Source of the DNA: Streptomyces sp. DSM 110735
GTDB taxonomy: Bacteria; Actinomycetota; Actinomycetes; Streptomycetales; Streptomycetaceae
Assembly: GCF_016482685.1 (NCBI RefSeq)
Contig: NZ_JACYHF010000006.1
Location: 1-64,000 of the forward strand
Reading direction: 5' to 3'
DNA length: 64,000 nt
Position numbers and translations under genes: made by a program. Numbering within the stretch: the first letter of the stretch is position 1; every line of letters begins with the position of its first letter. Shown here one piece after another: positions 27,556-36,273 of this stretch. Under the pieces are notes generated by a model. The model ran no database searches. It was given only the letters and a program-made list of their open reading frames with translations, and had not been told where the DNA came from.

Positions 27556-29003
27556 CGGTGTGCACGACCGAGCAAGGCGATGTCCGGGGCCGTACCGGCG
27601 CGGACGGCGTGGTGTCCTTCCTGGGAATCCCGTACGCGGCACCGCCGTTCGGCCCCCTCCGCTTCAAAGCCCCTTCCCCACCGCGACCTTGGTCCGGCGT
27701 ACGCGACGCCACCGCCTACGGCCCGACCGCACCCCACGCCCCGTACGCCCCGCCCTTCGACACCCTCATCCCCGAGGACAGCATCCCGGGCGAGGAGTGC
27801 CTGAACCTCAACATCTGGACGCCCGCGCCCGGTCCGGGAGCCCGGCTGCCGGTGATGGTGTGGCTGCACGGCGGGGCGTTCTCCAACGGCTCGGGTTCGG
27901 CGCCGGGTTATGACGGCAGCGCCTTCGCGCGCGACGGCGTGGTGTGCGTGACCCTCAACTACCGCCTGGGCGTGGACGGTTTCCTCCGTCTGCCCGGCGC
28001 CCCCGACAACCGCGGCCTGCTGGACCAACTGGCAGCGCTGCGCTGGGTACGGTCCAACATCGCGGCGTTCGGCGGCGATCCGGACCAGGTGACGGTGTTC
28101 GGCGAATCGGCCGGCGCCATGAGCATCGGCGCGCTGCTGGCCACGGGTGAACTGCGCGGTCTGGTACGCCGCGCGATCCTCCAGAGCGGCTCGTGCCACT
28201 ACTTCCTGCGCCCCGGCTCGGCCGACCGGATCGCGGCACACCTGGCGGCGAAGCTGGGCGTCGAACCGACCCCCGAGTCACTCGCCGCCGTCCCCCTGGA
28301 CGACCTGCTCACCGCCCAGGCAGACCTGCGCGCCGAACTCAACACCCGCCCCGATCCCGCCTTTTGGGGCGAAGCGGCACTCAACATGATGCCCTTCGAA
28401 CCCGTCCTCCCCGACCTCGCCCTCCCCGGTCCGGACTGCGGCGTCGACCTCCTCATCGGCACCAACCGCGAGGAATACCGCCTCTTCCTGGCCCCCATCC
28501 ACCGCCTCGACGCCTTCCCCGAGTCCCGCCTGCGCACGATGACGGCGGCCTACGGACTCGACCCCGACAGGGCCCTCCCCGTCTACCGCGCCACCCGCCC
28601 CACCGCGACCCCCGGCGAACTCCTCGACGCGGTGGCCACGGACTGGTTCTACCGCCTCCCCGCCATCCGCCTGGCGGAATCCGTCCCCGGCTCCCACCTC
28701 TACGAATTCGCCTGGCGCTCCCCCCAGTTCGACAACCGCCTCGGCGCCTGCCACGCCCTGGAACTCCCCTTCGTCTTCGACCGCCTCCACGCCCCCTCCT
28801 ACGCCCCTCTCCTGGGCCCGAACCCACCCCAGCCCCTCGCCGACACGATGCACGCCGCCTGGACCTCCTTCGCCCGCACCGGCGACCCCGGCTGGCCGCC
28901 GTACGACGAGCACACCCGCACGACGATGGTCTTCGCGGAGGAGTCCGCACCGGGGAAGGATCTGCGGTCGGAGGAACGGCTGTTGTGGGACGGGGTGCGG
29001 TAG
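27552..29003 (+). CDS. Type B carboxylesterase
   Basis: A 483-residue alpha/beta hydrolase of the carboxylesterase/lipase (COesterase) family. GIPYAAPPFGPLRF, EECLNLNIWTP and the oxyanion loop WLHGGAFSNGSG are family marks; the nucleophile is the Ser of GESAGAMS, followed by HALELPFVF which carries the catalytic His region. No signal peptide is visible, so it acts in the cytosol. ATG 27552 overlaps the stop of the degraded hydrolase upstream. Natural substrate unknown. Confidence 0.93.
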   Translation: MTVCTTEQGDVRGRTGADGVVSFLGIPYAAPPFGPLRFKAPSPPRPWSGVRDATAYGPTAPHAPYAPPFDTLIPEDSIPGEECLNLNIWTPAPGPGARLPVMVWLHGGAFSNGSGSAPGYDGSAFARDGVVCVTLNYRLGVDGFLRLPGAPDNRGLLDQLAALRWVRSNIAAFGGDPDQVTVFGESAGAMSIGALLATGELRGLVRRAILQSGSCHYFLRPGSADRIAAHLAAKLGVEPTPESLAAVPLDDLLTAQADLRAELNTRPDPAFWGEAALNMMPFEPVLPDLALPGPDCGVDLLIGTNREEYRLFLAPIHRLDAFPESRLRTMTAAYGLDPDRALPVYRATRPTATPGELLDAVATDWFYRLPAIRLAESVPGSHLYEFAWRSPQFDNRLGACHALELPFVFDRLHAPSYAPLLGPNPPQPLADTMHAAWTSFARTGDPGWPPYDEHTRTTMVFAEESAPGKDLRSEERLLWDGVR

Positions 29004-29020
29004 CCGCACGCAGGCAGCCC

Positions 29021-30133
29021 TCACCCCAGCGGGTCCGCCAGCCCCCACCCCTCCCCCAGCACCCGGTCCACGGCGGCGAGGGCGCAGTCCAGCCGCGTCT
29101 GCCGGTCACCGGACACCTCGACCCACTCGGTGCCAGAGGCGGTGAGGACCTCGCGGAAGCGGGTCGTCATCCAGGGGCGCAGATGTTCGCCGTCGCGGAG
29201 ACCGTCGTCGTCGAAGGGGACGCCGTGGTGGGTGGTGAGCAGGTAGAGGGCGCGGGGTGGCATGGCGGCGGCGAGGTCGCGGACCGGGGCGGTGGTGCGA
29301 CCTCGGTAGCGTTCCTGCCAGACGGTGGTGGCCAGGGCGTCGGTGTCGCAGACGAGTACGGGACCGCCGGTGCGGGCGGCGTCCTGTTCGAGGCGGTTCT
29401 GGCGGTGGGCGACTGTCTCGAAGTCGCCGTCGTCCCAGTCGAGTTCGGCCACTCCGGGCGCGGGACGGTCCGGGGCGGCGAGGGCTCGGGCGCGGGCGAG
29501 TTTGAGGACGGTCAGTTCGCGGCCGTACTCCGGCACCCAGCGGGTGAGCGCGTGGGCGCCACCCCGGGTGCGCAGGGCGGCGGCGAGGTCGCGGGAGAGC
29601 GTGGTGGTTCCGGTGGACTCCGCGCCGAGGACGACGATCCGGCGGGCGAGCCAGGCGCGTACCGGCGGTTCGATCTCGTCCCAGTGGGCGACGGGGTCGG
29701 CGCGCACCTTGGTGCCGGAGACGGCGAAGGTCGTACGGCCGAGGTCAAGCAGCACCGGTGCGGCGTCGAAGCGGTGGGCGAGTTCCGTGCCGTAGGGCTC
29801 GGAGCTGAACACCGCGTCCACGGCGGTCTCGTGCGGGCCGGTGGCGAGCGCCTGGCACATCAACGCGACGTGCCCGTCCCAGAGTTCGGGGCTGTCGTAG
29901 TCGACCGGCAGGTCGTCGACGACGCCGACGACCGCCACGTGGGGCTGGTCCACCCAGTGTTCGCGTATCCAGGCGACGCGTTCCGCGAGCGGGATCGACT
30001 CGTGCCGGGCCGCCATCACGACGACCGTGACGCGCGCGCAGGAGTCGGCGGCGGAGCGGATGAGGAAGTGGTGGCCGGAGTGGGGCGGGTAGAACTTGCC
30101 GATGACCAGACCGTGGGCGAAGGGCGTGCTCAT
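29021..30133 (-). CDS. NadR-like NMN adenylyltransferase / ribosylnicotinamide kinase
   Basis: A 370-residue two-domain protein of NAD-precursor salvage. The N-terminal adenylyltransferase domain has GKFYPPHSGHH (HxGH at 18-21), SSEPYGTELAHR and the VSGTKVR motif at 138-144. The C-terminal kinase domain starts with VLGAESTGTTTLS at 168-180, where the P-loop lysine is replaced by Thr (GxxxxGT instead of GK). No N-terminal helix-turn-helix as in E. coli NadR. It follows pnuC with a 4-base overlap, so transport and phosphorylation/adenylylation of nicotinamide riboside are coupled. Confidence 0.9.
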   Translation of the reverse strand: MSTPFAHGLVIGKFYPPHSGHHFLIRSAADSCARVTVVVMAARHESIPLAERVAWIREHWVDQPHVAVVGVVDDLPVDYDSPELWDGHVALMCQALATGPHETAVDAVFSSEPYGTELAHRFDAAPVLLDLGRTTFAVSGTKVRADPVAHWDEIEPPVRAWLARRIVVLGAESTGTTTLSRDLAAALRTRGGAHALTRWVPEYGRELTVLKLARARALAAPDRPAPGVAELDWDDGDFETVAHRQNRLEQDAARTGGPVLVCDTDALATTVWQERYRGRTTAPVRDLAAAMPPRALYLLTTHHGVPFDDDGLRDGEHLRPWMTTRFREVLTASGTEWVEVSGDRQTRLDCALAAVDRVLGEGWGLADPLG

Positions 30134-30852
30134 GCGGTCACCGTCCGGTCGGTGGCGCCGGTGCCGCTCGGGCCGCCGGAGTCGCCGGTGCCGGTCCCGT
30201 CACCCGCGCCGGTCGCGGACCGGGCCGCCGCCAACTCGCCGCGCCAGGAACGCCATCCCATCAGGCACATGGCCAGGAACAGCACATAGACGATGCCGGT
30301 GAGATCGAGCCCCTTGGTGAAGTACAGCGGGATGTAGACGAGGTCGGCGGCGATCCAGAAGTACCAGTTCTCGATCTGCTTGGCGTTGAGCAGCCACTGC
30401 GCGGCCAGGGAGAGCGCCGTGGTCAGCGCGTCCCAGAAGGGTGCGACGTCGTGCGCGCGGGTCAACAGGACGGTCAGCCCCCACGTGACGGGGACGAGCA
30501 GCGCGAGCAGGACGAGCAGGGTGGTCCGGGACGCGCGGCCAAGGCGCCGCCGGGTGCGCCGTTCGCCGCCGCGCAGCCAGAGCAGCCAGCCGTGGGCGGC
30601 GAGGACCAGGTAGACGACCTGGAGGGAGGCGTCGGCGTACAGGCGCGCGCTCCAGAACAGGGCGAGGAAGAAGAGGTTGTTGGCGATGCCGACGGGGAAG
30701 TTCCACACGCTGGCCCGTACGCACAGCCATACGCACACCGCGCCGGTGGCGAAGCCGAGCAGTTCGGACCAGGTGACCGCGTCCTGGCCCAACTGGAACA
30801 CCTGCTGGTTCAGCGGCGCGATCAGACCGCCGAGCATGTCCGGGACAGCCAT
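30130..30852 (-). CDS. pnuC: PnuC-type nicotinamide riboside transporter
   Basis: A 240-residue membrane protein with about seven hydrophobic helices. LGFATGAVCVWLCVRASVWN, WPVGIANNLFFLALF-like sequence (here FPVGIANNLFFLALF) and QIENWYFWIAADLVYIPLY are hallmark PnuC motifs with the conserved Trp/Asn substrate residues. ATG 30852 has GGAGGGG upstream. It imports nicotinamide riboside by facilitated diffusion, with trapping by the downstream NadR-like kinase. The C-terminal 35 residues are a Gly/Thr/Ala tail. Confidence 0.94.
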   Translation of the reverse strand: MAVPDMLGGLIAPLNQQVFQLGQDAVTWSELLGFATGAVCVWLCVRASVWNFPVGIANNLFFLALFWSARLYADASLQVVYLVLAAHGWLLWLRGGERRTRRRLGRASRTTLLVLLALLVPVTWGLTVLLTRAHDVAPFWDALTTALSLAAQWLLNAKQIENWYFWIAADLVYIPLYFTKGLDLTGIVYVLFLAMCLMGWRSWRGELAAARSATGAGDGTGTGDSGGPSGTGATDRTVTA

Positions 30853-30869
30853 GTCGTCCCACCCCTCCC

Positions 30870-30892
30870 GTTAATGTCGAAGTGACGATAAC
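30870..30892. promoter_or_regulatory. Candidate operator before pnuC-nadR
   Basis: A 23-bp imperfect palindrome, GTTA-nn-GTC-n5-GAC-nn-TAAC, 18 bases upstream of the pnuC start, unusually AT-rich for the genome. Its position and symmetry fit an NAD-pool repressor such as an NrtR-type protein (inference; no regulator gene is adjacent). Confidence 0.5.
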
Positions 30893-31027
30893 AAGTGGGT
30901 GTCCACTCCACAATCCCCCTCTCTCCGCTGTGGATTTCGGCCAGGTGATCGTGCGCCGATTTCGGCCTTCGCCCCGCCGCCACCCCGCTGCTAGCGTCGA
31001 AACGAAACCGGACGACGGGGGCGCACG

Positions 31028-32236
31028 ATGACGACGACCGACGTGATCGACCTGGTGGCGATGGGTGAGGACTTCGTCCGCGATCCCTACCCGGTGTACG
31101 CGGCGCTGCGCGAGCGCGGTCCCGTGCACCGGGTGCGGATTCCGGAGGGGGCGGAGGCGTGGCTCGTAGTGGGCTACGAGGCCGGGCGGGCGGCGCTCGC
31201 GGACCCGAGGCTGTCGAAGCGGTGGGAGAACGCCGCGGCCACGTTCCCGATCTCCAGCCCGGCCGCCGGACCGCACATGCTCAACCAGGACCCGCCGGAC
31301 CACGGACGGCTGCGCAAGCTGGTCGTCCGCGAGTTCACCCCGCGCCGGATCGAGCAACTCGCCCCGCGCGTCCAGGAGATCACCGACGAGCTGCTCGACG
31401 CGATGATCGCGGCGCCGGAGGGGCGGGCCGACCTGGTCGAGGCGCTCTCCTTCCCGCTGCCGATCTCGGTGATCTGCGAGCTGCTCGGCGTACCGACGCT
31501 GGACCGAGCAGCCTTCCGCGACTGGACGAACACGATCCTCTCCGGCGCCGACCCGGAGCTGCGCCAGGCGGCGACGCGCGAAACGGCCGCGTATCTGGCC
31601 GAGTTGATGGAACGCAAGCGCCACGACCCTGGTCAGGACCTGATGAGCGACCTGGTCCGCACCACCGACGAGGACGGCGACCGCCTCTCGCACGAGGAAC
31701 TGCTCGGCACCGCCTGGCTGTTGCTGGTCGCCGGTCACGAGACCACGGTCAACCTGATCTCCAACGGCGTCCTGGCCCTGCTCACCCACCCCGACCAACT
31801 GGGCCTTCTCCGCAAGGACATGACGCTCATGCCCAACGCGGTGGAGGAGATGCTGCGTTACGACGGTCCGGTGGAGACCCCGACCTTCCGGTTCACCACC
31901 GAACCGATCGAGATCGGCGGCACGGTCGTCCCCGGCGACGGTCAACTGGTCCTCGTCGCCATGGCCGACGCCAACCACGACCCCGCCCGCTTCCCCGCCC
32001 CTGACGACTTCGACATCCGCCGCCCCACCGGCGGCCACGTCGCCTTCGGCCACGGCATCCACTACTGCCTCGGCGCCCCCCTCGCCCGCCTCGAAGCCCG
32101 CCTCGCCCTCACCGCCCTCCTCACCCGCTTCCCCACCCTCACCCTCGACACCCACCCCGCCGCCCTCACCTGGCGCGAGGGCATGCTGATCAGGGGACCA
32201 CGGAGCCTGCCGGTGCGCTGGGAGAGCGGACGGTGA
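31028..32236 (+). CDS. Cytochrome P450
   Basis: A 402-residue soluble bacterial P450. The I-helix oxygen-activation motif is AGHETT (235-240), the ExxR motif is EEMLR near 276-280, and the haem-binding loop FGHGIHYCLG places the thiolate ligand at C347. These define a CYP105/107-like monooxygenase. The substrate cannot be read; no ferredoxin gene follows. Its stop overlaps the GTG of the next gene. Confidence 0.96.
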   Translation: MTTTDVIDLVAMGEDFVRDPYPVYAALRERGPVHRVRIPEGAEAWLVVGYEAGRAALADPRLSKRWENAAATFPISSPAAGPHMLNQDPPDHGRLRKLVVREFTPRRIEQLAPRVQEITDELLDAMIAAPEGRADLVEALSFPLPISVICELLGVPTLDRAAFRDWTNTILSGADPELRQAATRETAAYLAELMERKRHDPGQDLMSDLVRTTDEDGDRLSHEELLGTAWLLLVAGHETTVNLISNGVLALLTHPDQLGLLRKDMTLMPNAVEEMLRYDGPVETPTFRFTTEPIEIGGTVVPGDGQLVLVAMADANHDPARFPAPDDFDIRRPTGGHVAFGHGIHYCLGAPLARLEARLALTALLTRFPTLTLDTHPAALTWREGMLIRGPRSLPVRWESGR

Positions 32237-32901
32237 CCGAGCTGAAGATCCCGGACATCTACCAGGACGACGAGAACGCCGTACGACTGCTGTCCACGTA
32301 CTTCACCAAGACACGCGACCGCGGCGACCTCTTCTATTCCGGCGCACACTTCGAGCGCCTGGGCGGCGGCGGGGACGCGCCGGACGTGGCGAACCGCTTC
32401 GACAGCGACGACGTGGTCGCCATCACCATGCTCAGCGTCTCACTCAAGCCCCACGGGGCGATCGACCTGCTGGCCGACCCCGAGGGCCACTGGACGCGCT
32501 TGCTGTCACTGATCCCCCGCGACGCCCGCCTGGAGGATCCAGAGAGCGATCCGCTCATGACACGGGGCGGCCCCGCGTGGGAGTTGTGGGAGCGCTTGAC
32601 CGACCGGACCGAGAAGTACGCGGAGAAACCCGACGGCAGCGGCCCGGTCGTCGCGGGCAAGCTACTGGCCCGCAAGCGCCCCCACCTGGTCCCGGTCTAC
32701 GACAAGCGCGTCAAGCAGCTCTTCCAGCGCCCGAGAAACGACCACTCCTTCTGGGCCGCGCTGGCGGCAGCCCTCCGCGCGGACAACGGCGCCTTCTACG
32801 ACCGCCTGGTCCATCTCCGGCAGAAGGCGGGCATCGGCGAGGACATCAGCGTTCTGCGCGTGTTCGACGTCATCGCCTGGATGCACGGGGGCGGCAAGTA
32901 A
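32233..32901 (+). CDS. DUF6308 family protein
   Basis: A 222-residue cytosolic protein. GGGGDAPDVANRFDSDDVVAITML and GAIDLLADP, LLSLIP followed by KLLARKRPHLVPVYDKRVKQ correspond to the DUF6308 family as I remember it, which is widespread in actinobacteria without assigned activity; the RKRP..VPV.D segment resembles helix-hairpin-type DNA-glycosylase-like folds only weakly. GTG 32233 overlaps the P450 stop, so it is read from the same transcript, although shared function is doubtful. Confidence 0.72.
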   Translation: MTELKIPDIYQDDENAVRLLSTYFTKTRDRGDLFYSGAHFERLGGGGDAPDVANRFDSDDVVAITMLSVSLKPHGAIDLLADPEGHWTRLLSLIPRDARLEDPESDPLMTRGGPAWELWERLTDRTEKYAEKPDGSGPVVAGKLLARKRPHLVPVYDKRVKQLFQRPRNDHSFWAALAAALRADNGAFYDRLVHLRQKAGIGEDISVLRVFDVIAWMHGGGK

Positions 32902-32951
32902 CGCATTCCCACCATCCACGATAAATGCGGCAAGGGTCCTGACCGGCTGCC

Positions 32952-34436
32952 TCACCGATATGTCTTCGGCGGGGTCGCCTTCCACGCCCGGTCAAGGGAA
33001 TCGTCCCAAGTGCCGTCTCGGTCGAAGCTGGCGGCTCGACAGCCACGCGACATGGGCGCCGCGGCGCTATGGCGCCAGGACGCATCCCCGATTCGGGCTA
33101 TTGCGTGGCCGCAGTATCGGCAGACTGCGTGTCCCATCAACTCGTCAGCCAGGCGCTCGAATTGCGCGGTGCGGTCCGCGACCTCTTCTTTGATGCCCCG
33201 CAGCACATCCTCAGCCGTCGAAACCCCCGCGGAGACGATGATGTCGTGCACAAGAGCCGCCGCTTCGGTGGCGATGTCGGCTCGGCGCGCGGCATCGACG
33301 AGGCTCTGCGCAGAACCGCTCTCGGGCGACTTGCGCACCGTCCGCTCAGCCAGGTCAACCGATGGATGGTTCGACGCCGACGGCAGGTCCTCACTCGCCC
33401 CGGACTCTTTCCTCCCATCCCGTAGGCGTCTGCGAGCTACCTCAAAAGCCCATGCCTCGGTGGATGCCTTCTTGGCGACATTGAAGTGGGTGCTGGTCGC
33501 GGACTCCATCACCGTGTGGAACTCCTCCATCAATGCACCCCAGTGATCGCCACCAGCGAAGTCCTCCGGGCGCCAGCCGTAGTGACGCACAAGCTCCTCG
33601 CGGACCCGACCGAAATGGTGAAGGCTCTTTCGCACCGGTCCGGAGGTGTCGATGCGGAGGCCGGCACGCTCTGCCTTGGCCAGCATTTCGCGATCCACGC
33701 CTTCCCACTTCATGTGACCGTCGCGTTCACAGGCGTAGTCGACCCAGGACCAGAACGCCTCGGCGTCCGCGACGTCAGGGGCCTCACGGTGGTGGCGCGG
33801 GCACAGGAGGGCAAAGTTGCGCACATCATTGGAACCGCCGAGCGACTCCGGGACCACATGAGCCCTCTCCACCGGCGCCTGCCAGCAGATGAGACAGATC
33901 GGCTCATCGAGACCGAGATAGTCGGCGATGGCCTGGACCGGAGGCCTGGAGCGGCGCTGGTCGGGGTTACGTTCCCGGTTGCGCACGCCCAGTTCGCGGT
34001 GGTCGTAGGCGTGTTCACGGTCGGGGTCCCGTATGTTCAAAACGTCAGGTACGTCCTCACGCTGCGACCCTGGATTTCTCACCCGGTAGAGCGGTGTGCT
34101 GATCTCTGTGAGGTAAGGGCCAAGGAAGCCCAGCAGGAACTCCTGGATGATCTCAAAGGCATCGGCATCGAAGCCTCCAGCGGTGTTGCGGTGTCCTTGG
34201 ATGTCGAGGTAGAGATAGCGCGGAGCGCCAGGGTTGGCAGCGGCGGCCTGCTTGAGGATCGAGAAGAGGCGAGTGGCACACTTGGTGAAGTCCTCTTCAA
34301 CCCGCATATCGTGATAAAGAGCGATGCCCTTTACCATTTCATCGGATTCCGACCCCGCAGGTAGGGCTGCCTGTTGCGCGCCCTCGAGGCGAGCTGATCT
34401 CTGACCCGAGTTCGGTTTCTGTGAGCTGTCGTTCAT
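32952..34436 (-). CDS. HNH endonuclease domain protein
   Basis: A 494-residue protein. The central part (residues 178-220) holds a zinc-bound HNH domain: C181 and C184 (CLIC), H193 (RAHVV), N203/N207 and C212-P-R-H215-H216. The C-terminal region has a second Cys/His cluster (CRYCGHAI ... WRH). The N-terminal 130 residues contain a conserved-looking YLYLDIQGHRN strand, not recognised. ATG 34436 is chosen; the frame continues upstream into sequence with no similarity. Codon usage is less biased than the flanking core genes, and it opens the accessory island, so a nuclease in genome defence or mobility is plausible (inference). Confidence 0.75.
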   Translation of the reverse strand: MNDSSQKPNSGQRSARLEGAQQAALPAGSESDEMVKGIALYHDMRVEEDFTKCATRLFSILKQAAAANPGAPRYLYLDIQGHRNTAGGFDADAFEIIQEFLLGFLGPYLTEISTPLYRVRNPGSQREDVPDVLNIRDPDREHAYDHRELGVRNRERNPDQRRSRPPVQAIADYLGLDEPICLICWQAPVERAHVVPESLGGSNDVRNFALLCPRHHREAPDVADAEAFWSWVDYACERDGHMKWEGVDREMLAKAERAGLRIDTSGPVRKSLHHFGRVREELVRHYGWRPEDFAGGDHWGALMEEFHTVMESATSTHFNVAKKASTEAWAFEVARRRLRDGRKESGASEDLPSASNHPSVDLAERTVRKSPESGSAQSLVDAARRADIATEAAALVHDIIVSAGVSTAEDVLRGIKEEVADRTAQFERLADELMGHAVCRYCGHAIARIGDASWRHSAAAPMSRGCRAASFDRDGTWDDSLDRAWKATPPKTYR

Positions 34437-34761
34437 GAGCGCGCACAGTAGATGCCGCGACTGACAGTGGGGGTCCGCCATCTGACTCGGAACGGTCGAC
34501 CAGCCGGGACACCCGTAAGCGAACGAGGTCGCCCCCGGTGTCCGCTTGGCCGAGCAGAACAGTGAAGGCCCTTTCCCAGGCGTCGTCCGCGGCCTTCTTC
34601 CGAAGGTGGCCGCGGACGCCCCACGACCCGAAGCGCTCGGGCAGGCCCGTCCACGGTGCCCTGGTGCGGTGCTGGAATGCGATCGTGCCGATCGCCTGCC
34701 GGTGGTCCCGCCACCGGCCACCCCGTTCGGCGTCCGGTCCGGCGACAACGGCTCGATCCAT
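34426..34761 (-). pseudogene. IS5-family transposase remnant
   Basis: Reading the minus strand gives DHRQAIGTIAF..RTRAPW..LPERFGSW, then ADDAWERAF.VLLGQADTGGDL and SVAASTVRAHE, matching in order the N-terminal half of IS5/IS112-type transposases (HRQ...RTG.PWRDLPER.G.W...ADGTWER...D...VDST..RAH). The first catalytic Asp region is changed (SVAAST) and the frame then enters unrelated sequence that is the start of the HNH gene, so the element is truncated and dead. Confidence 0.65.
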
Positions 34762-34961
34762 GCCACCGGGCGGCAGTCAACGACACACATCAACCACCGA
34801 TCCGATGATCTGAACGGAACGACCTACGAGCCCCGGCTGCGATCAGAGCAGCCTTCCCGCGCCAGCCATGTCGACCTGTCACCCCGGACCGAACTGGAAT
34901 TTCGCTCGACTGTTGGTCACACGGCTGGTCGCGCGGTCGCCCTGCAGCCAGAGAAACAGAA

Positions 34962-34984
34962 AAACCCCAGATCAACTGGGGTTT
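34962..34984. terminator. Hairpin with T-rich flank in a non-coding stretch
   Basis: AAACCCCAG (34962-34970) pairs with CTGGGGTTT (34976-34984) around a 5-base loop. It lies in 700 bp without an intact gene, between the IS remnant and the MarR relic; what it terminates is unclear. Confidence 0.55.
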
Positions 34985-35123
34985 CTGCTGGTTGCTGGTG
35001 GGTCGTTCACGAGACCCCTTGACCAGGCGTAACAGGGCCAATTGATGTCGAGGTTCCCGCAGGCCGCGTGATCACTCCCCGAGTGTATGCGCATTCAACT
35101 ATTGTTGGGATGTACTTACGTCG

Positions 35124-35378
35124 ATGGCGGCGACGGGGTCGGACAAGGCCGGGCTTATGCGCATCGTGGATGTTCTGGAGCGCAAGGGTCTTGCCATACG
35201 CAAGCCAGCTGCGGGTGACCGACGGGTGCGGGCAGTGGAGATCACGACTAAGGGCTGGAGCTCTTCGATACCGCCCACCTGGCGGCGGAGCCGCCGGCTG
35301 AGCGTATGGTTGCCGAACTGGGGCCCGGCAAGCCCGATCGCGAGGGGTACGCGCGTCCTCGCGCCCGTCGCCGGCCGC
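35124..35378 (+). pseudogene. MarR family regulator remnant
   Basis: GSDKAGLMRIVDVLERKGLAIRKPAAGDRR followed by AVEITTKG is the winged-helix core of a MarR regulator. A one-base deletion near 35258 then shifts the frame; the expected continuation LELFDTAHLAAE...ERMVAELGPG is readable in the next frame. The N-terminal helices are missing too. The gene is therefore truncated and frameshifted. Confidence 0.65.
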
Positions 35379-35652
35379 GTCGATGCGCGTGGCTTCATAC
35401 GACTCCGCGGCGAAACGGAGACCATGTCGACGCCTTCTCCGGAGTCCAAGTGGACCTCTGCCGTCACCTAGCCGCCAGAGGCATAATCCCGGCTGTAGCT
35501 TTCAGGCACCGCTGAGCCGATAACTGACATAGGCGATGCGCCGAGAATCAGGTACCAGCACGAGACGTTGATGGTCCCTGGCAGCCCAGATGCCAGCTGA
35601 CTTCCCTCGGCCACCAAGACGTGCCTATACATCTTCATGGCCTGGCAGCCTC

Positions 35653-36216
35653 TCAAGGAGCATCACCGGAGGTACAAGAAGGGAGATGCTGGGTCGCCGA
35701 CTGAGGGGAGTCTGCGAGGTCTCTGTCCGTCACCTGGATGACAGAGTTGAACAGCCACAGCAGGCGGTAGGCCCGGACGGCACCGAGGATCAGGACACCT
35801 TCCACGGCCCAGTGAACGCCCCCAGGGTCCGTCTCGGTGGTGTCGAGGGCAGTTGCAAGTAGGCAGACACCGGAGATGAGCAAGGTGGCCGATAGGACGC
35901 TTACCCAGTTCCGCCGGAACTGTGAGGCCAGGTGGGGCGCAGTGCGCAGGACCCGCATGCGGCGTCCTGTGGCGGAAGCGTACTGCGCAATGGCGGCAGT
36001 GACGAAGCTGCCGACCAGTGCGACGACGGTGGCACCGGTGGTGTAGATCGTCAAGCGTTGTTCGCGGCCGGGCGCACCGAGGATGTCACCGCGTCCGGTC
36101 AGTGCGACCAACAGACCGTGCCCGCCAAGGACGACTGCGGTCAGCAGCCAGTCCGCCGCCGGACGTGATCGCCACCGCTGCAACAGTCTGCGTGCCGTCT
36201 CGACCAGCCTCTGCAT
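35653..36216 (-). CDS. Membrane protein, unknown function
   Basis: A 187-residue protein with four probable transmembrane helices (about residues 23-40, 56-78, 105-125, 133-155). The N-terminus is Arg-rich and cytoplasmic (RRLLQRWRSRP). No family recognised. It is followed upstream by the defence-operon genes on the same strand with 57 bp between, so it could be an additional member of that operon. Small multi-helix membrane proteins are common effectors in defence systems, but nothing in the sequence shows such a role. Confidence 0.65.
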   Translation of the reverse strand: MQRLVETARRLLQRWRSRPAADWLLTAVVLGGHGLLVALTGRGDILGAPGREQRLTIYTTGATVVALVGSFVTAAIAQYASATGRRMRVLRTAPHLASQFRRNWVSVLSATLLISGVCLLATALDTTETDPGGVHWAVEGVLILGAVRAYRLLWLFNSVIQVTDRDLADSPQSATQHLPSCTSGDAP

Positions 36217-36273
36217 TCCCGCCCCTCCCCCGCGCGCGCCGACCAGGGATTTCGCCCCCAGCTGCCCTCCAGG

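Noticed and set aside
34546-35022. Plus-strand frame across the IS remnant
   Set aside because: It is the shadow of the transposase relic read in reverse.
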